DNA of 64,000 nt from Spiroplasma endosymbiont of Panorpa germanica (GCF_964019765.1 NZ_OZ026461.1:310001-374000), one strand, 5' to 3'. Shown: positions 52,312-62,332, numbered from the stretch's first letter. Numbers and translations are program-made. Notes: generated by a model from the letters alone, not told the origin.

Positions 52312-52909
52312 TTTAAATATTAACAATTTTGTCTCTCAAACCGTGATTGAAGGGCCGGGCAAAAGGTTTGCGGTCTGATTTCAGGGATGTTCAATTGGAT
52401 GTAGAAATTGTAGTAACCAAGAAATGCTAAGCTTTGAAAAGAAAATGTTTCTTCCAGTATCTCTTTTGGTTGAAAAAATCAAGGAATCTAAAGAAAAATT
52501 TAACATTCAGGGTTTAACTATTCTGGGGGGGGAACCTTTTTTGCAACCAGATGGGCTTTTAGAATTGGTTGAACAAACAAAACAACTAGGATTAAATATT
52601 ATCATATTTTCAGGATTTTTATATGAAAATTTAGAAAAACAATTTTTTGAAATTTTGGCCAATGTGGATATTCTTATTGATGGACCATTTATTTCTTCAA
52701 AACTGGATAAAAAAAGACGTTTAATCGGAAGCACCAACCAAAGAGTTATTAAAATAAGTGATCATTTTGAAAATGATGATTATTTTGAAAAATCAGTTTG
52801 AGAAGTTGATATTCACATTAATAATTCTATCGCCACAATCAATGGGGATGGTTCTATTTTGGATAACGATGAAGGTCTAAATATATTTAATATTGAGAAA
52901 AAAAATTAG
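52304..52909 (+). CDS. Radical SAM activase-like protein (NrdG-type), 201 aa
   Basis: The [4Fe-4S] cluster site is CSIGCRNC (C-x3-C-x2-C) in VWFQGCSIGCRNCSNQEM, preceded by VIEGPGKRFAV as in the NrdG / 4Fe-4S single-cluster family. The SAM-binding GGEP motif follows in TILGGEPFLQP. The start must be TTG 52304: it is the only start codon before the cluster site, it overlaps the AAA+ stop by 8 bases, and GGTGA lies just upstream. The protein is small and lacks a second cluster domain. No anaerobic ribonucleotide reductase is adjacent, so it probably acts on a partner of this operon. A strong terminator follows. Confidence 0.8.
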
Positions 52910-52917
52910 ATTGAAAT

Positions 52918-52953
52918 AAATACCACTTTTTTGAAAAAAGAGTGGTATTTTTT
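52918..52953 (+). terminator. Terminator of the five-gene operon
   Basis: AAATACCACT pairs with AGTGGTATTT, extended by T/A pairs around a GAAA loop and followed by T residues. It lies 8 bases after the radical-SAM stop. Confidence 0.85.
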
Positions 52954-53031
52954 AAATTAAGAAATATAATATTTTTAGATTTTAGATTACAAACTTTATT
53001 AAAATAATTAAATAGAGGAGAAGGTGTCACC

Positions 53032-53520
53032 ATAAAACACAAGATAAAGATTTTATCCCCGATTGATGGATTTATTATAAACAAATCATTTGAACTAATT
53101 ATGAATTTTGAAAGGAAGACAGCAATTATTAGAATTCGTCCCGATTCAGAAACTATTTATCCTCCAATTCAGGAAGCTAAATTAACCTACCACTCTAAAA
53201 ATCATAAAATATCTTTTACGGCTCTTAGAAGTTTGGCTGAAATAAACCTATTAACACAGCAATCTGAGGAATCGTTTTTTATTACAGAGAAATACGATGA
53301 TATTATTACTAATTTTCAACATATTGCCAAAATAGATTTGCAAAAATTTAATGACAATAGCTCCTCAATTGATTTGGAATTTATAATCAATCCAAAATGG
53401 GATTTAACTCTTAAAAAATCAAATCGAATTGTTGCTCATGGAGATTTGATAGCTGAGTGAACCTATGAATCTCCCACAAAAAAAGAGCGTTCTGATTCTC
53501 AGAGGTACAATTTTGATTAA
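53032..53520 (+). CDS. Degenerate glucose-EIIA-like protein, about 162 aa, possible ATA start
   Basis: The opening KHKIKILSPIDGFII matches the start of PTS EIIA-Glc domains (I-x-S-P-x-D-G), and later TIYPPIQEAKLTYHSKNHKISF fits the strand order around their phosphate site. However, the two active-site His (usually T-x-H-A and V-H-x-G) are replaced, so it cannot carry phosphate as normal. No ATG, GTG or TTG in frame lies behind the good AGAGGAG (53014-53020). ATA 53032 is at the right distance and mollicute code allows ATA starts. Starting at ATG 53101 would remove the N-terminal fold. It may be a regulatory relic or a decaying gene. It ends at TAA 53518-53520. Confidence 0.5.
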
Positions 53521-53545
53521 AAAGTAAAAAAATAATTAAAAATTG

Positions 53546-53574
53546 TTGAAAAATTTTTTTATTTAACATATAAT
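53546..53574 (+). promoter_or_regulatory. Promoter of tRNA-Ile
   Basis: TTGAAA (53546-53551), a 17-base spacer and a perfect TATAAT (53569-53574). The predicted start is a few bases before the mature tRNA 5' end. Confidence 0.8.
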
Positions 53575-53587
53575 TGTAAATGGTTTT

Positions 53588-53664
<77 letters not shown>

Positions 53665-53677
53665 TTTATAGAATTTG

Positions 53678-53705
53678 TATCGCCAATTTGGTGATATTTT
53701 TTATT
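53678..53705 (+). terminator. Terminator after tRNA-Ile
   Basis: TATCGCCA, loop ATT, TGGTGATA (one G-T pair) then a T run. It separates the tRNA from the MATE gene, although some read-through probably serves that gene, which has no other clear promoter. Confidence 0.65.
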
Positions 53706-53723
53706 TTAAAAGGAGGGGCAAAA

Positions 53724-55424
53724 ATGCATGAAAATTTAAAATCTATTAAAAAGCAGAAATTTTTTGCCTCGAAGGCTTGATATGGAGCCGCCTTTGCGAT
53801 TATAATTTGAGCCATATTTCAAGAAATTATTATGGCATCAACTGATATTGTTGATAATATTTTTGTAAACTTCATTAAAGATCTTCCGGGATTATCACAG
53901 TTGAATGAAAAAATTGATAGTTCGGGTTGAGATTTATTAACAAGAGAACAACTAAAGGCCGCCCGTTTAAATGACTATTTTGGGGATGGAATGAGTTATA
54001 CAGCCGGTCAGTTATCAGTTAATGGGGTTGCTGCTAGTAATCAAATCTATATTCTGATGTACACAATTTTATCAGGATTTTGTTATGGAGCCGGTATTTA
54101 CTCGGCGCAATATTTTGGATCGGGAAACTATGAAAAGTTGCGTCAAATAACAACTTTAAAATTTTATGTGGCTTTAATTGTAACTGTGTTTTTTGCCTTT
54201 CTAGGAATACCAGGAATTACTTCTCATTTAATATGATTTACAACCGGAGTTCCTGTAGCTGAACAACCCGATAGTTTTTTATCAGTTTCAAGTTCAACAG
54301 AAGAGATTCATAGTTGATTCAATTATTTTCAATTTGAAGCTGCTAAAATTTCAACCGAGCAAGGGGAGAAATATTACCGCATAGTTTCAATGAGTTACGT
54401 GCTTTTATCAATAAACCAAACAGTTATTACTTCACTTAGAGAAACTCGTAGACCATTTTATTCATTTTGAATGTCGATAATATCTTTGGTAACAAACTGT
54501 ATTTTAAATGTATTTTTAACAGCCCCAAGTTTCTTAGGTGATTTTAAAGGTCTAGGAGTTGGGGGTTGTGCTTGAGCAACTTTTTCTTCAAGAGTTATTC
54601 AAACAATTTTCGTTGTCTCGCTTTGTTCAATTAAAAGGTTTGAGTTCATTCCCAATCGAACAAGTTTTGTGGTCCAAAGTGCTATTTTGAAAAATTCATT
54701 AAGCAAAGCTATGCCGATTGTTATGAACGAATTATTTGCCGCAACAAGTTTGATACTACAAATAAAACTTCGTGCTAGTTATTCAGTTGAAGCCCTGACA
54801 GCTAATGCCATTTATAGCACTATTGTTATGTCGTTCTTCTGACCGCTTTATCACGGAATGAACGCAGGAATTTCTGCCTTCGTTGGAAATGAATTGGGTG
54901 CAAACCGCTTGAATGAAGCCCAATATAATGCAAAGCATCTAATGCTAATTTCTGTTGGTATCGGTTTGGCTTTTGGTGGAATTTTAGCTATAACTTCACC
55001 TTGAATTCCGGGTCTGATTTTTACCTCTTCAAATCGCGAAGCACAAAGAATTGCTCATTATATGTTGTTGTTCTATGGAATATTTTATCCACTAGTAACC
55101 ATCTCCAATGCTTGTTATTCGACTCTGAGAACGGGTGGGGCTGTATGAACAGCCTTTATCATGGATGGTTTATTCACTTGAGTAATTCAAATTCCTCTTT
55201 TAGCAACATTAATAACTTTGAATTCAAAATCAATAATCATTTTAGATATTATCTGAATTCAATTAGCTTTAATGTCAACAGAGATAATCAAAGTGTTTTG
55301 AGCCTACTATAATTATTCAAAAAAACGCTGAGTAAAAAACCTGACAATCGAAACTACTAAAATTAATTTGGCAGAACAATCAAAAGTCGCTGAAGAAATC
55401 GAATCTAAAAAATATCCCACTTAA
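53724..55424 (+). CDS. MATE-family efflux transporter, 566 aa
   Basis: A sodium- or proton-driven multidrug/toxin exporter. About twelve membrane segments are visible, with MATE-like ANAIYSTIVMSFFWPLYHGMNAGISAFVGNELGA in two stretches. An insertion of about 60 hydrophilic residues (near 35-90) follows the first transmembrane helix, and another (about 185-215) makes the protein longer than the usual 450 aa. AAGGAGGGG precedes the ATG. Over ten TGA codons encode Trp. Confidence 0.85.
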
Positions 55425-55431
55425 TTAAGTT

Positions 55432-55468
55432 AAAAATCTTATTATCCGTTGTGATTTTAAGATTTTTT
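55432..55468 (+). terminator. Terminator after the MATE gene
   Basis: AAAATCTTA and TAAGATTTT enclose a 14-base loop and are followed by T residues. Confidence 0.7.
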
Positions 55469-55506
55469 TTATGTTAAAATAAATTAAATTAGAAATGAGA
55501 GTAATT

Positions 55507-57921
55507 ATGGATTTTTCACATAAAGCAATAGAAAAAAAATGACAAAAATTTTGAGAAGAAAATCAAACATTCAAAACCACTAACAAAAATGACAAGAAAG
55601 CCTATATTTTGGATATGTTCCCGTACCCATCAGGGGCAGGTTTACACGTTGGTCACCCACGAGGTTATACTGCAACTGATATAATTGCACGAGTTCGCCG
55701 CATGCAAGGATATGATGTTCTCCACCCAATTGGATGAGATGCTTTTGGACTACCAGCAGAACAATACGCTCTAAAAACTGGAAATGACCCAAGAGAGTTT
55801 ACTAGCAAAAATATTCAAGTGTTTAAAAAACAACTCCAAACTTTGGGTTTTAGTTTTGACTACAATAAGGAGATTAACACATCTGATCCAAATTACTATA
55901 AAATTACTCAATGAATTTTTCAAAAATTATATGAAAATGGTTTAGCTGAAACTAGAGAAGCTGATGTAAATTGATGTGAAGAGCTAGGAACTGTTTTAGC
56001 TAATGAAGAAGTTCTAAACCAAAACGGAAAAATGGTTTCAGAAGTTGGTGGTTTTGAGGTTATTAAAAAACCGATGAAACAATGAGTTTTGAAAATCACT
56101 AAATATGCTGACAGACTTTTAGCAGGACTAGAAAATTTGGACTGACCAAACTCTGTCAAAGAATTGCAAAAAAACTGAATCGGTAAATCTCAAGGACTAG
56201 AAATTAACTTTGAAGTTGTGGAATCAAAAAAAGTTATTAATGTTTTCACAACAAGAGCTGATACAATTTTTGGCGTAACTTATTTAGTTTTAGCCCCTGA
56301 ACATTTAGAAGTGCTAAACTTAACTACAAATGACCAAAAAAAATCAGTAGAGAAATACATTCTAGAAACTAAGTCAAAAACTGATATTGATCGTCAAGAT
56401 GATTCTAAGCCAAAAACAGGGGTCTTTACAGGGTCTTATGCTAAAAATCCAGTTAATGGTGAAAAGTTACCAATTTATATTGCAGACTATGTTTTAAAAG
56501 ATTATGGATCAGGAGCTGTTATGGCAGTTCCAGCTCACGATCCTCGTGACTGAGAATTTGCTCAAAAATATAAACTGTCGATCAAGTTTGTTCAAAAGTC
56601 AAAAACAACTGATAAACCTTTTGTTGGTGAAACTCAAATAATTAATTCTGAATTTTTAAATGAATTAACCCCAAAAGAAGCTTTGAAAAAAATAACTAAG
56701 TTTTTGGAAGATAAAAAAATAGCAAATAAAAAAATTAATTACAAACTAAGAGATTGATTATTTTCTCGTCAAAGATTTTATGGAGAACCATTTCCACTTT
56801 TATTTTTAGAAGATGGTTCAATTGCTTTGATACCAGAAAACGAACTACCAGTTTTATTGCCAAAAATCGACTATATTAAACCAAGTGGAACCGGTGAGTC
56901 TCCGTTAGCAAATGCCAAAGAATGAGTAAATACAACTTATCAAGGCCAAAAGGCTAGACGTGAAACAAACACAATGCCTCAATGAGCTGGAAGTTGTTGA
57001 TATTACTTAGCTTACATTTTAACAACTAGTCCAAATAATTTTGTAGACATTAAAAGCGAAGAAGCCTTTAGTCTATTTAAAAAATGATTACCAGTAGACT
57101 TATATATTGGTGGACAAGAACACGCTGTCCTTCATTTACTTTACGCTAGATTTTGACATCAAGTTTTATTTGATTTAAAAATAGTGCCAACTCCTGAACC
57201 ATTCCAAAAATTATTAAATCAAGGAATGATACTTGGTGAGAATGGTGAGAAAATGTCCAAGTCAAAAGGTAACGTAATTAATCCTGATGAAATTGTTGAT
57301 TCTCATGGTGCTGATACTTTAAGAATTTATGAAATGTTCATGGGACCAATTGATGCAGCTTTACCTTGAAGCTTTAAAGGATTGGATGGTTCAAGAAAAT
57401 GACTAGATCGAGTTTATCGTCTGATTACTAATAAAAAAATCACAACTAAAAATAACCAAAATTTAGATTTCATTTATAATGAAACAGTTGCAAAAGTAAC
57501 TCAAATGATTGAGGACTTAAAGTATAACACAGCAATCTCACAAATGATGGTTTTTGTGAATGCAGCCAATAAAGAAGACGAGATTTATAAACCTTATGCT
57601 GAGGGATTTATTAAAATGCTTTGTGTATTTGCGCCCCATCTTGGTGAGGAACTTTGGGAGGTTTTAGGAAACAAAGGATCGATTGCTTATCAACAATGAC
57701 CTCAAAGTGATGCTGATAAAATGCAAAAAAACAATACAACTGTTGCCGTTCAAATTAACGGAAAATTAAGAGCAACTATTTTGGTTAACGTTGGAACTCA
57801 AAAAGATCAATTATTAGAGTTAGCCAAAAATGAAGGCAATATCAAAAATTATTTGCATGGTAAACAAATTATTAAAGAGATTGTTGTAGTTGATAAAATT
57901 GTTAACTTAGTAATTAAATAA
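55507..57921 (+). CDS. leuS: Leucyl-tRNA synthetase, 804 aa
   Basis: It charges tRNA-Leu. The class I HIGH motif is HVGH at residues 47-50 in [17 protein letters not shown], and KMSKS is at residues 582-586. The CP1 editing domain is present, with [20 protein letters not shown] and [17 protein letters not shown], so the enzyme keeps proofreading, unlike some reduced mycoplasmas. Length is normal. More than fifteen TGA codons encode Trp. GAGAGTA precedes the ATG. Confidence 0.97.
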
Positions 57922-57940
57922 AACCATTGATATGAATCAA

Positions 57941-57997
57941 AAAAACCCAACAACGAGTAGGTCAATTAAAATTGCCAAATCACTTTGTTGGGTTTTT
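57941..57997. terminator. Bidirectional terminator between leuS and the GNAT gene
   Basis: AAAAACCCAACAA (57941-57953) pairs with TTGTTGGGTTTTT (57985-57997), a 13-bp perfect stem with a 31-base loop, symmetric for both strands. Confidence 0.75.
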
Positions 57998-58001
57998 ATA
58001 T

Positions 58002-58439
58002 TTAGTATTTGTAAACCATTTCGATGTGGTCAATACCATCTTCGTCAAAAACTTCTCCGGTAGTAAGTGCAAAACCATGATTAGCATACATTTTTTGAAT
58101 ATATGCTTGTGCGTGAATTATGATTTCATCTCCACCAAGTTCTTTGATTTTTTTAATCATTTCTTGAACTAAAGGAGCGCTCAATTTTTTACCACGATGT
58201 TTAATATCAATAGCTAAGCGTCCTAAACCATAGGTGTTACCTTCTCTTTGAAAAATGCGACCCACTCCAATTAAATCATCATTTTCAAAGCCCAGTAAGT
58301 GTCAGGCTGTATCATCAATTTCATCAATTTCTAGACTTTCATCAACTTCTTGTTCGGTGCAAAAAACTTGAATTCTTAGTTTCATGGCCTGCTCTCAATT
58401 TTTACTGTCTTGTTCTTTTTTAAATCAAATAAATTTCAT
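58002..58439 (-). CDS. GNAT-family acetyltransferase (ElaA-like), 145 aa
   Basis: It transfers acetyl from acetyl-CoA to an amine or protein substrate that is not known. MKLRIQVFCTEQEVDESLEIDEIDD is the ElaA-type start (the family often reads R-x-x-V-F-x-x-E-Q), and GLGRLAIDIKHRGKKLSAPLV is the acetyl-CoA pyrophosphate loop region. I place the start at ATG 58439 after AAAGAGGT; three TGA codons encode Trp. A later in-frame ATG at residue 19 has no good site. It is a lone gene on the minus strand. Confidence 0.82.
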
Positions 58440-58501
58440 AAATACCTCTTTCAAAAATATTATATCATTTTAAAGAATGTATTTTATATGTCCTTTCATA
58501 T

Positions 58502-58510
58502 TGATATAAT
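58502..58510 (+). promoter_or_regulatory. Extended -10 promoter of rlmH
   Basis: TGATATAAT fits an extended -10, 23 bases before the ATG. Confidence 0.5.
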
Positions 58511-58533
58511 ATAATTTGATAAAAGAGGAACTT

Positions 58534-59001
58534 ATGAAATTAAAATTAATAACCTTTGGCAAGATGGATAAGAGTTACTTAAAAGAGGCTAATCAAGACT
58601 ATTTAAGTCGAATTAAGAAGTTTGCTGATTTTGAAGTAATTGAACTCAATGAACAAAGTTCGTTGTCGTTGTTAAAAGCACAAAAAATCCAAGAAGAGGC
58701 GGTTTTGACTATTTTAGAAAAAATTAGCACAACTTTTGAGGTTTTTTTGCTAGACATTAATGGGGTAAATTACAACTCTGTGGACTTCGCTAAAATCATC
58801 GATGATAACAAGAATTTCAAGTCAGGTAAGTTGGCTTTCATTGTGGGTCCCAGCGAAGGATTTTCTGATAATTTCAAAACCCAATTTCACAAGATCAGTT
58901 TTGGCAAAGCAACTTTTCCACACCAACTTTTTAGAGTAATGCTTTTAGAGCAAATTTATCGTAGCTTTAAAATAATAAATAATGAAAAATACCATAAATA
59001 A
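58534..59001 (+). CDS. rlmH: 23S rRNA pseudouridine-1915 N3-methyltransferase RlmH, 155 aa
   Basis: This SPOUT-fold homodimer methylates pseudouridine 1915 in helix 69 of 23S rRNA. LAFIVGPSEGFSDNF is the knot SAM-binding segment, and the C-terminal FPHQLFRVMLLEQIYRSFKI, ending in YHK, is strictly conserved. I chose ATG 58534 behind AAGAGGA; the frame from 58516 has no such site. Length is normal. Confidence 0.96.
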   Translation: MKLKLITFGKMDKSYLKEANQDYLSRIKKFADFEVIELNEQSSLSLLKAQKIQEEAVLTILEKISTTFEVFLLDINGVNYNSVDFAKIIDDNKNFKSGKLAFIVGPSEGFSDNFKTQFHKISFGKATFPHQLFRVMLLEQIYRSFKIINNEKYHK

Positions 59002-59002
59002 C

Positions 59003-59035
59003 ACTTGTCAAGTAAAATAACTTGACAAGTCTTTT
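59003..59035 (+). terminator. Terminator of rlmH, overlapping the rpsP promoter
   Basis: ACTTGTCAAGT (59003-59013), loop AAAATA, ACTTGACAAGT (59020-59030) and CTTTTT. The second arm contains the TTGACA of the next promoter. Confidence 0.8.
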
Positions 59036-59050
59036 TGAATAAGATAATAT
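59022..59050 (+). promoter_or_regulatory. Promoter of the rpsP-rimM-trmD-rplS operon
   Basis: A consensus TTGACA (59022-59027), a 17-base spacer and TAATAT (59045-59050). The -35 hexamer is in the descending arm of the rlmH terminator. Confidence 0.85.
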
Positions 59051-59078
59051 TATCAAGTATTTAAATAAGGAGGTAAAA

Positions 59079-59369
59079 ATGGTTAAGTTAAGATTAAAAA
59101 GAGCTGGTAAAAAAAGAGCTGCTTTTTACAGAATTGTAGCTTCAGATGCACGAGTTAAACGTGATGGTGAATACATTGAATTAGTTGGAACTTATAACCC
59201 AATCAATGGTGAAGTAACAGTTAGAAAAGAAATCGCTTTAAAATGACTAAATGATGGAGCGCAACCAACAGATACAGTAAGAAATATTTTCTCTAAACAA
59301 GGTATTATGACTGAATTTCACAATACTAAATTAGAAAATAAAAAAACTCTTGAAAAATCTAAAAAGTAA
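59079..59369 (+). CDS. rpsP: Ribosomal protein S16, 96 aa
   Basis: S16 binds the 5' domain of 16S r[28 protein letters not shown] and [19 protein letters not shown] are diagnostic. The C-terminus is about 10 residues longer than average and Lys-rich. ATAAGGAGG precedes the ATG. It heads the conserved rpsP-khpA-rimM-trmD-rplS gene order. Confidence 0.96.
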
Positions 59370-59393
59370 AGTCTTGAAATCGGGTATAAGTAA

Positions 59394-59648
59394 GTGTTAT
59401 TAAGTGATTTAAAACTACTTTTAAAAGCCATTTTTCTGGATGAAAATAATTTCGAAGTTAGAGATTTATCTAAATCACAAGCTGAACAGAAATATCTCAT
59501 AGTAGTTGATCAAGATATTATTGACAGTTCTTTTAAAGGAGCTAGTGAAATATTTAGTTCAATTCGTGAAATAATGAATTTTAAGTCGAAACTAATTTGC
59601 GAAGATAATAATCTAGAAATTTTGTTTGAGGTATATAATGGATATTAA
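59394..59648 (+). CDS. Degenerate KhpA-like protein, 84 aa
   Basis: This occupies the place of khpA (ylqC), an RNA-binding KH protein found between rpsP and rimM in Firmicutes. Size fits (about 80 aa), and the order helix-strand-strand-helix-helix-strand can be traced: LKLLLKAIFLDENNFEVRDL, QKYLIVVDQDI, then SFKGASEIFSSIREIMNF and LEILFEVYN. The KH loop Gly-x-x-Gly is missing, SFKGAS taking its place, so normal RNA binding is doubtful. The start GTG 59394 has only a weak Shine-Dalgarno. It overlaps rimM by 11 bases. The assignment rests on position and secondary structure. Confidence 0.6.
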   Translation: MLLSDLKLLLKAIFLDENNFEVRDLSKSQAEQKYLIVVDQDIIDSSFKGASEIFSSIREIMNFKSKLICEDNNLEILFEVYNGY

Positions 59649-60144
59649 AAATGAACTAGTTAAAGTCGGCATAATTTCAACAAGTCACGGTATAAAAGGG
59701 GAATTGAAGTTTAAAATTATTGATAAATTTATTGATAATAATCAATGAGATAACGCAGTAATTTTTATAGAAATTTCTAATTCTCAAACCTTACCAGGAG
59801 TTATTGAAAAAAGTTTTTATAAAAATCAACATTTGATAATAAAACTGAAAGGCTTTGACTCTATTAATGAAATCCAGGATTTTTTAGGAAAGAACGTTTG
59901 ATTTAAATGAGACGAATCACTTGTTTCAAAAGTTAAAACCAATTTGGGATTCAAAGTAGAATTTGAGAATAATCAAATTGGGGAAATTATTGAAGAGTTG
60001 AATAATGGAGCTCAAAAAATTTTGAGAGTTAAATATTTTAGTGATCAAAAGGATTTGTTAGTACCATTGGTTGATAGATATTTAGTGGAAATAAATGAAG
60101 AATTAGAATCAGTTATTATGAAAAACCTAAAGGAATTGATGTAA
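59638..60144 (+). CDS. rimM: Ribosome maturation factor RimM, 168 aa
   Basis: RimM binds S19 and helps 30S head assembly. The start VKVGIISTSHGIKGELKFK is the RimM N-terminal domain, and the PRC-barrel part includes LLVPLVDRYLVEINEELESVI. GAGGT lies before the ATG at 59638. It overlaps the KhpA-like gene by 11 bases and trmD by one base. Three or more TGA codons encode Trp. Confidence 0.94.
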
Positions 60145-60872
60145 TGAAGTTTTCGATATTAACATTGTTTCCCGATATTATTGATAACTACTTAAAACAA
60201 TCTATCATGAAGCGTGCGCTAGAAAAAAATCAGGTTGAAGTTGAAATTGTGGATATCCGTGATTTTGCCAACTCACCACAAAAACAAGTCGATGACTATC
60301 AATATGGTGGGGGCAAAGGCATGGTTTTAATGATTGAACCACTGGTTAAAGCGATTCGCAGTGTAGAAACTAAAAATTGTTTAAAGATTTTATTAACACC
60401 TCAAGGAGAAACTTGAAATCAAAAAAAAGCTCGTCAGATTTCTGAAAAACAAGATCATATTATCTTAATAGCTGGTCATTATGAAGGTTTTGATGAAAGA
60501 ATTTTGCACTACATTGATGTTGAAATTTCTATTGGAGATTTTATTATTACCGGGGGAGAATTAGCAGCTTTAGTATTAGTTGATTCTCTTGTGCGAATAA
60601 CCCCGGGGGTAATTGAGGCTGCCAGTCACGAACTGGAAAGCTTTGAAAATGACTTGCTGGATTTTCCGGTTTACACAAAACCCTTGAATTTTGAAAATCA
60701 CTTGGTTCCCGAAGTATTAACCTCAGGACATCACAAAAATATTCAAAATTATCGTGAAGAACAAGCTTTGCTCAAAACTTTAAATAAAAGACCCGATATT
60801 ATTATTGAAAAAAATTTATCAAATTATCAAAAATTAATTTATCAAGAAAAAAAATTGAAAGGAGACAAATAA
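60144..60872 (+). CDS. trmD: tRNA (guanine-37-N1)-methyltransferase TrmD, 242 aa
   Basis: It methylates G37 next to the anticodon and so prevents frameshifting. The opening [18 protein letters not shown], the knot [12 protein letters not shown] and [16 protein letters not shown], and the C-terminal [12 protein letters not shown] are all present. One TGA encodes the Trp in GETWNQKKA. Overlaps of one base with both neighbours couple translation. Confidence 0.97.
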
Positions 60873-61270
60873 TGAACGCATTGTCTAAATTAACATCTGA
60901 CTTTATGAGTGTCCAATTACGTGATGACTTACCAAAATTTTCATCAGGGGACACAATTAAGGTTAACGTTAAAATTAAAGAAGGGGAAAAATTCCGTATT
61001 CAAGCCTTTGAAGGATTGGTAATCAAAACTCAAGGAAGTGGAATTTCATTCTCAGTTATTGTAAGAAAAATTTCAAATGGAGTTGCTGTGGAAAGAACTT
61101 TCCCACTACATTCACCAATTATTGATTCAATTGAAGTATTAAAAAGAGGTCGAGTTCGTCGTGCCAGAATTTACTACATCAGAAAATTATCAGGAAAAGC
61201 TGCCCGTATTAAAGAAATCGTGACTGCTAAACCAGTTAAAAATAAACCTGTAGAAAAAAAAGATAAGTAA
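60872..61270 (+). CDS. rplS: Ribosomal protein L19, 132 aa
   Basis: L19 sits at the 30S-50S interface. [20 protein letters not shown] and [31 protein letters not shown] are diagnostic. The C-terminal 20 residues ([14 protein letters not shown]) are a basic extension. AAAGGAG inside the end of trmD is its ribosome binding site. Confidence 0.97.
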   Translation: MNALSKLTSDFMSVQLRDDLPKFSSGDTIKVNVKIKEGEKFRIQAFEGLVIKTQGSGISFSVIVRKISNGVAVERTFPLHSPIIDSIEVLKRGRVRRARIYYIRKLSGKAARIKEIVTAKPVKNKPVEKKDK

Positions 61271-61278
61271 TATAATTG

Positions 61279-61314
61279 AGCCATTTTAGATGTAAAAACT
61301 AAAATGGTTTTTTT
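61279..61314 (+). terminator. Terminator after rplS
   Basis: CCATTTTAG and CTAAAATGG form a 9-bp stem around a 9-base loop, followed by seven T. Confidence 0.85.
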
Positions 61315-61426
61315 ATGAAAATTTATCATAATTATAATAAAGAGGTCGATTTGCTATTATTATTTTTTGGATTTTAACTTAAAACATTAAAAATAATATA
61401 AAATATACTTGTAAAGAGGTGAATTG

Positions 61427-62332
61427 ATGGATTTAGAAAAGGCCAGTTTTAATTGATTCCCAGGTCATATGAATAAGGCTATAAAAGAAATTCAGAAACA
61501 AATTCCAGTTGTGGATTTGATTATTGAAATTGTGGATGCCCGGGCTCCTTATTCTTCTCAGAACCCAATTTTTAAAAAAATTCTTGCCAATAAAAGCAAA
61601 TTGTTAGTCTTTACTAAATGTGATTTGGCTGATGGGAACGTTGTTAAAGAATGGAAAAATTACTTTGAATCAAAGGGTAACTTTGTTTACTTGATTCAGA
61701 ATAAAACAGTCCCAATAGTTAGTGAAATAATTAAGCAAATTAATAAAATAACCTTAGATAAGCAAAATCGCGATAAAAATCGCGGTATTGTAAATCCTCA
61801 AATTAATGCTTTAGTAATTGGGGTGCCAAATGTTGGTAAATCAACAGTTATTTCTCGATTAGCTAAGGGTAAAGAGCTTAAAATTGGTAATAAACCAGGA
61901 GTTACAAGAGGAATGCAAAGAATTAATCTTGATAAAAATATCACTCTGATTGATACACCAGGAATTTTGCCAGCTAAGTTTAGCAATGAAAAAGAGGCCA
62001 TTAATTTAGCTGCTATTAACGCCATTAAAAGAGAGGTTATTCCCAAGGAACGTTTTGTTTGTCTTTTACTACAAAATCTTTACAATAACTATCAAAAAAA
62101 TTTAGAAGATTTTTTTAAAGAAGATCTCAATTTCGATAAACCACTTTCACTAGATGACAGTGTGGCCATGTTAGAAAATTATGCTAAGAAAAATCAGTGA
62201 ATAGTTGTGGAGGGGGTTTGGGACGTTGAAAGAGTAATGGAATTATTTATTAGCGATTTGTTTAAAAATAAGCTAGAAAATATATCTTTTGAGAATCCAA
62301 GTTTTTTAATAAATGAAGAAGTTAAATGATAG
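61427..62332 (+). CDS. rbgA: Ribosome biogenesis GTPase RbgA (YlqF), 301 aa
   Basis: A circularly permuted GTPase required for late 50S assembly. Motif order is G4 TKCDL (near residue 60), then G1 GVPNVGKST, G2/switch GVTRG and G3 DTPG, as expected for permuted GTPases. The start FNWFPGHMNKAIKEI is the family signature. The frame passes TGA 62327-62329 to TAG 62330-62332, overlapping rnhB. AAAGAGGTG precedes the ATG. Confidence 0.95.

Noticed and set aside
55001-55312. Plus-strand frame of 103 aa within the MATE gene
   Set aside because: It is out of frame with a continuous MATE reading frame and has no domain or start signal.
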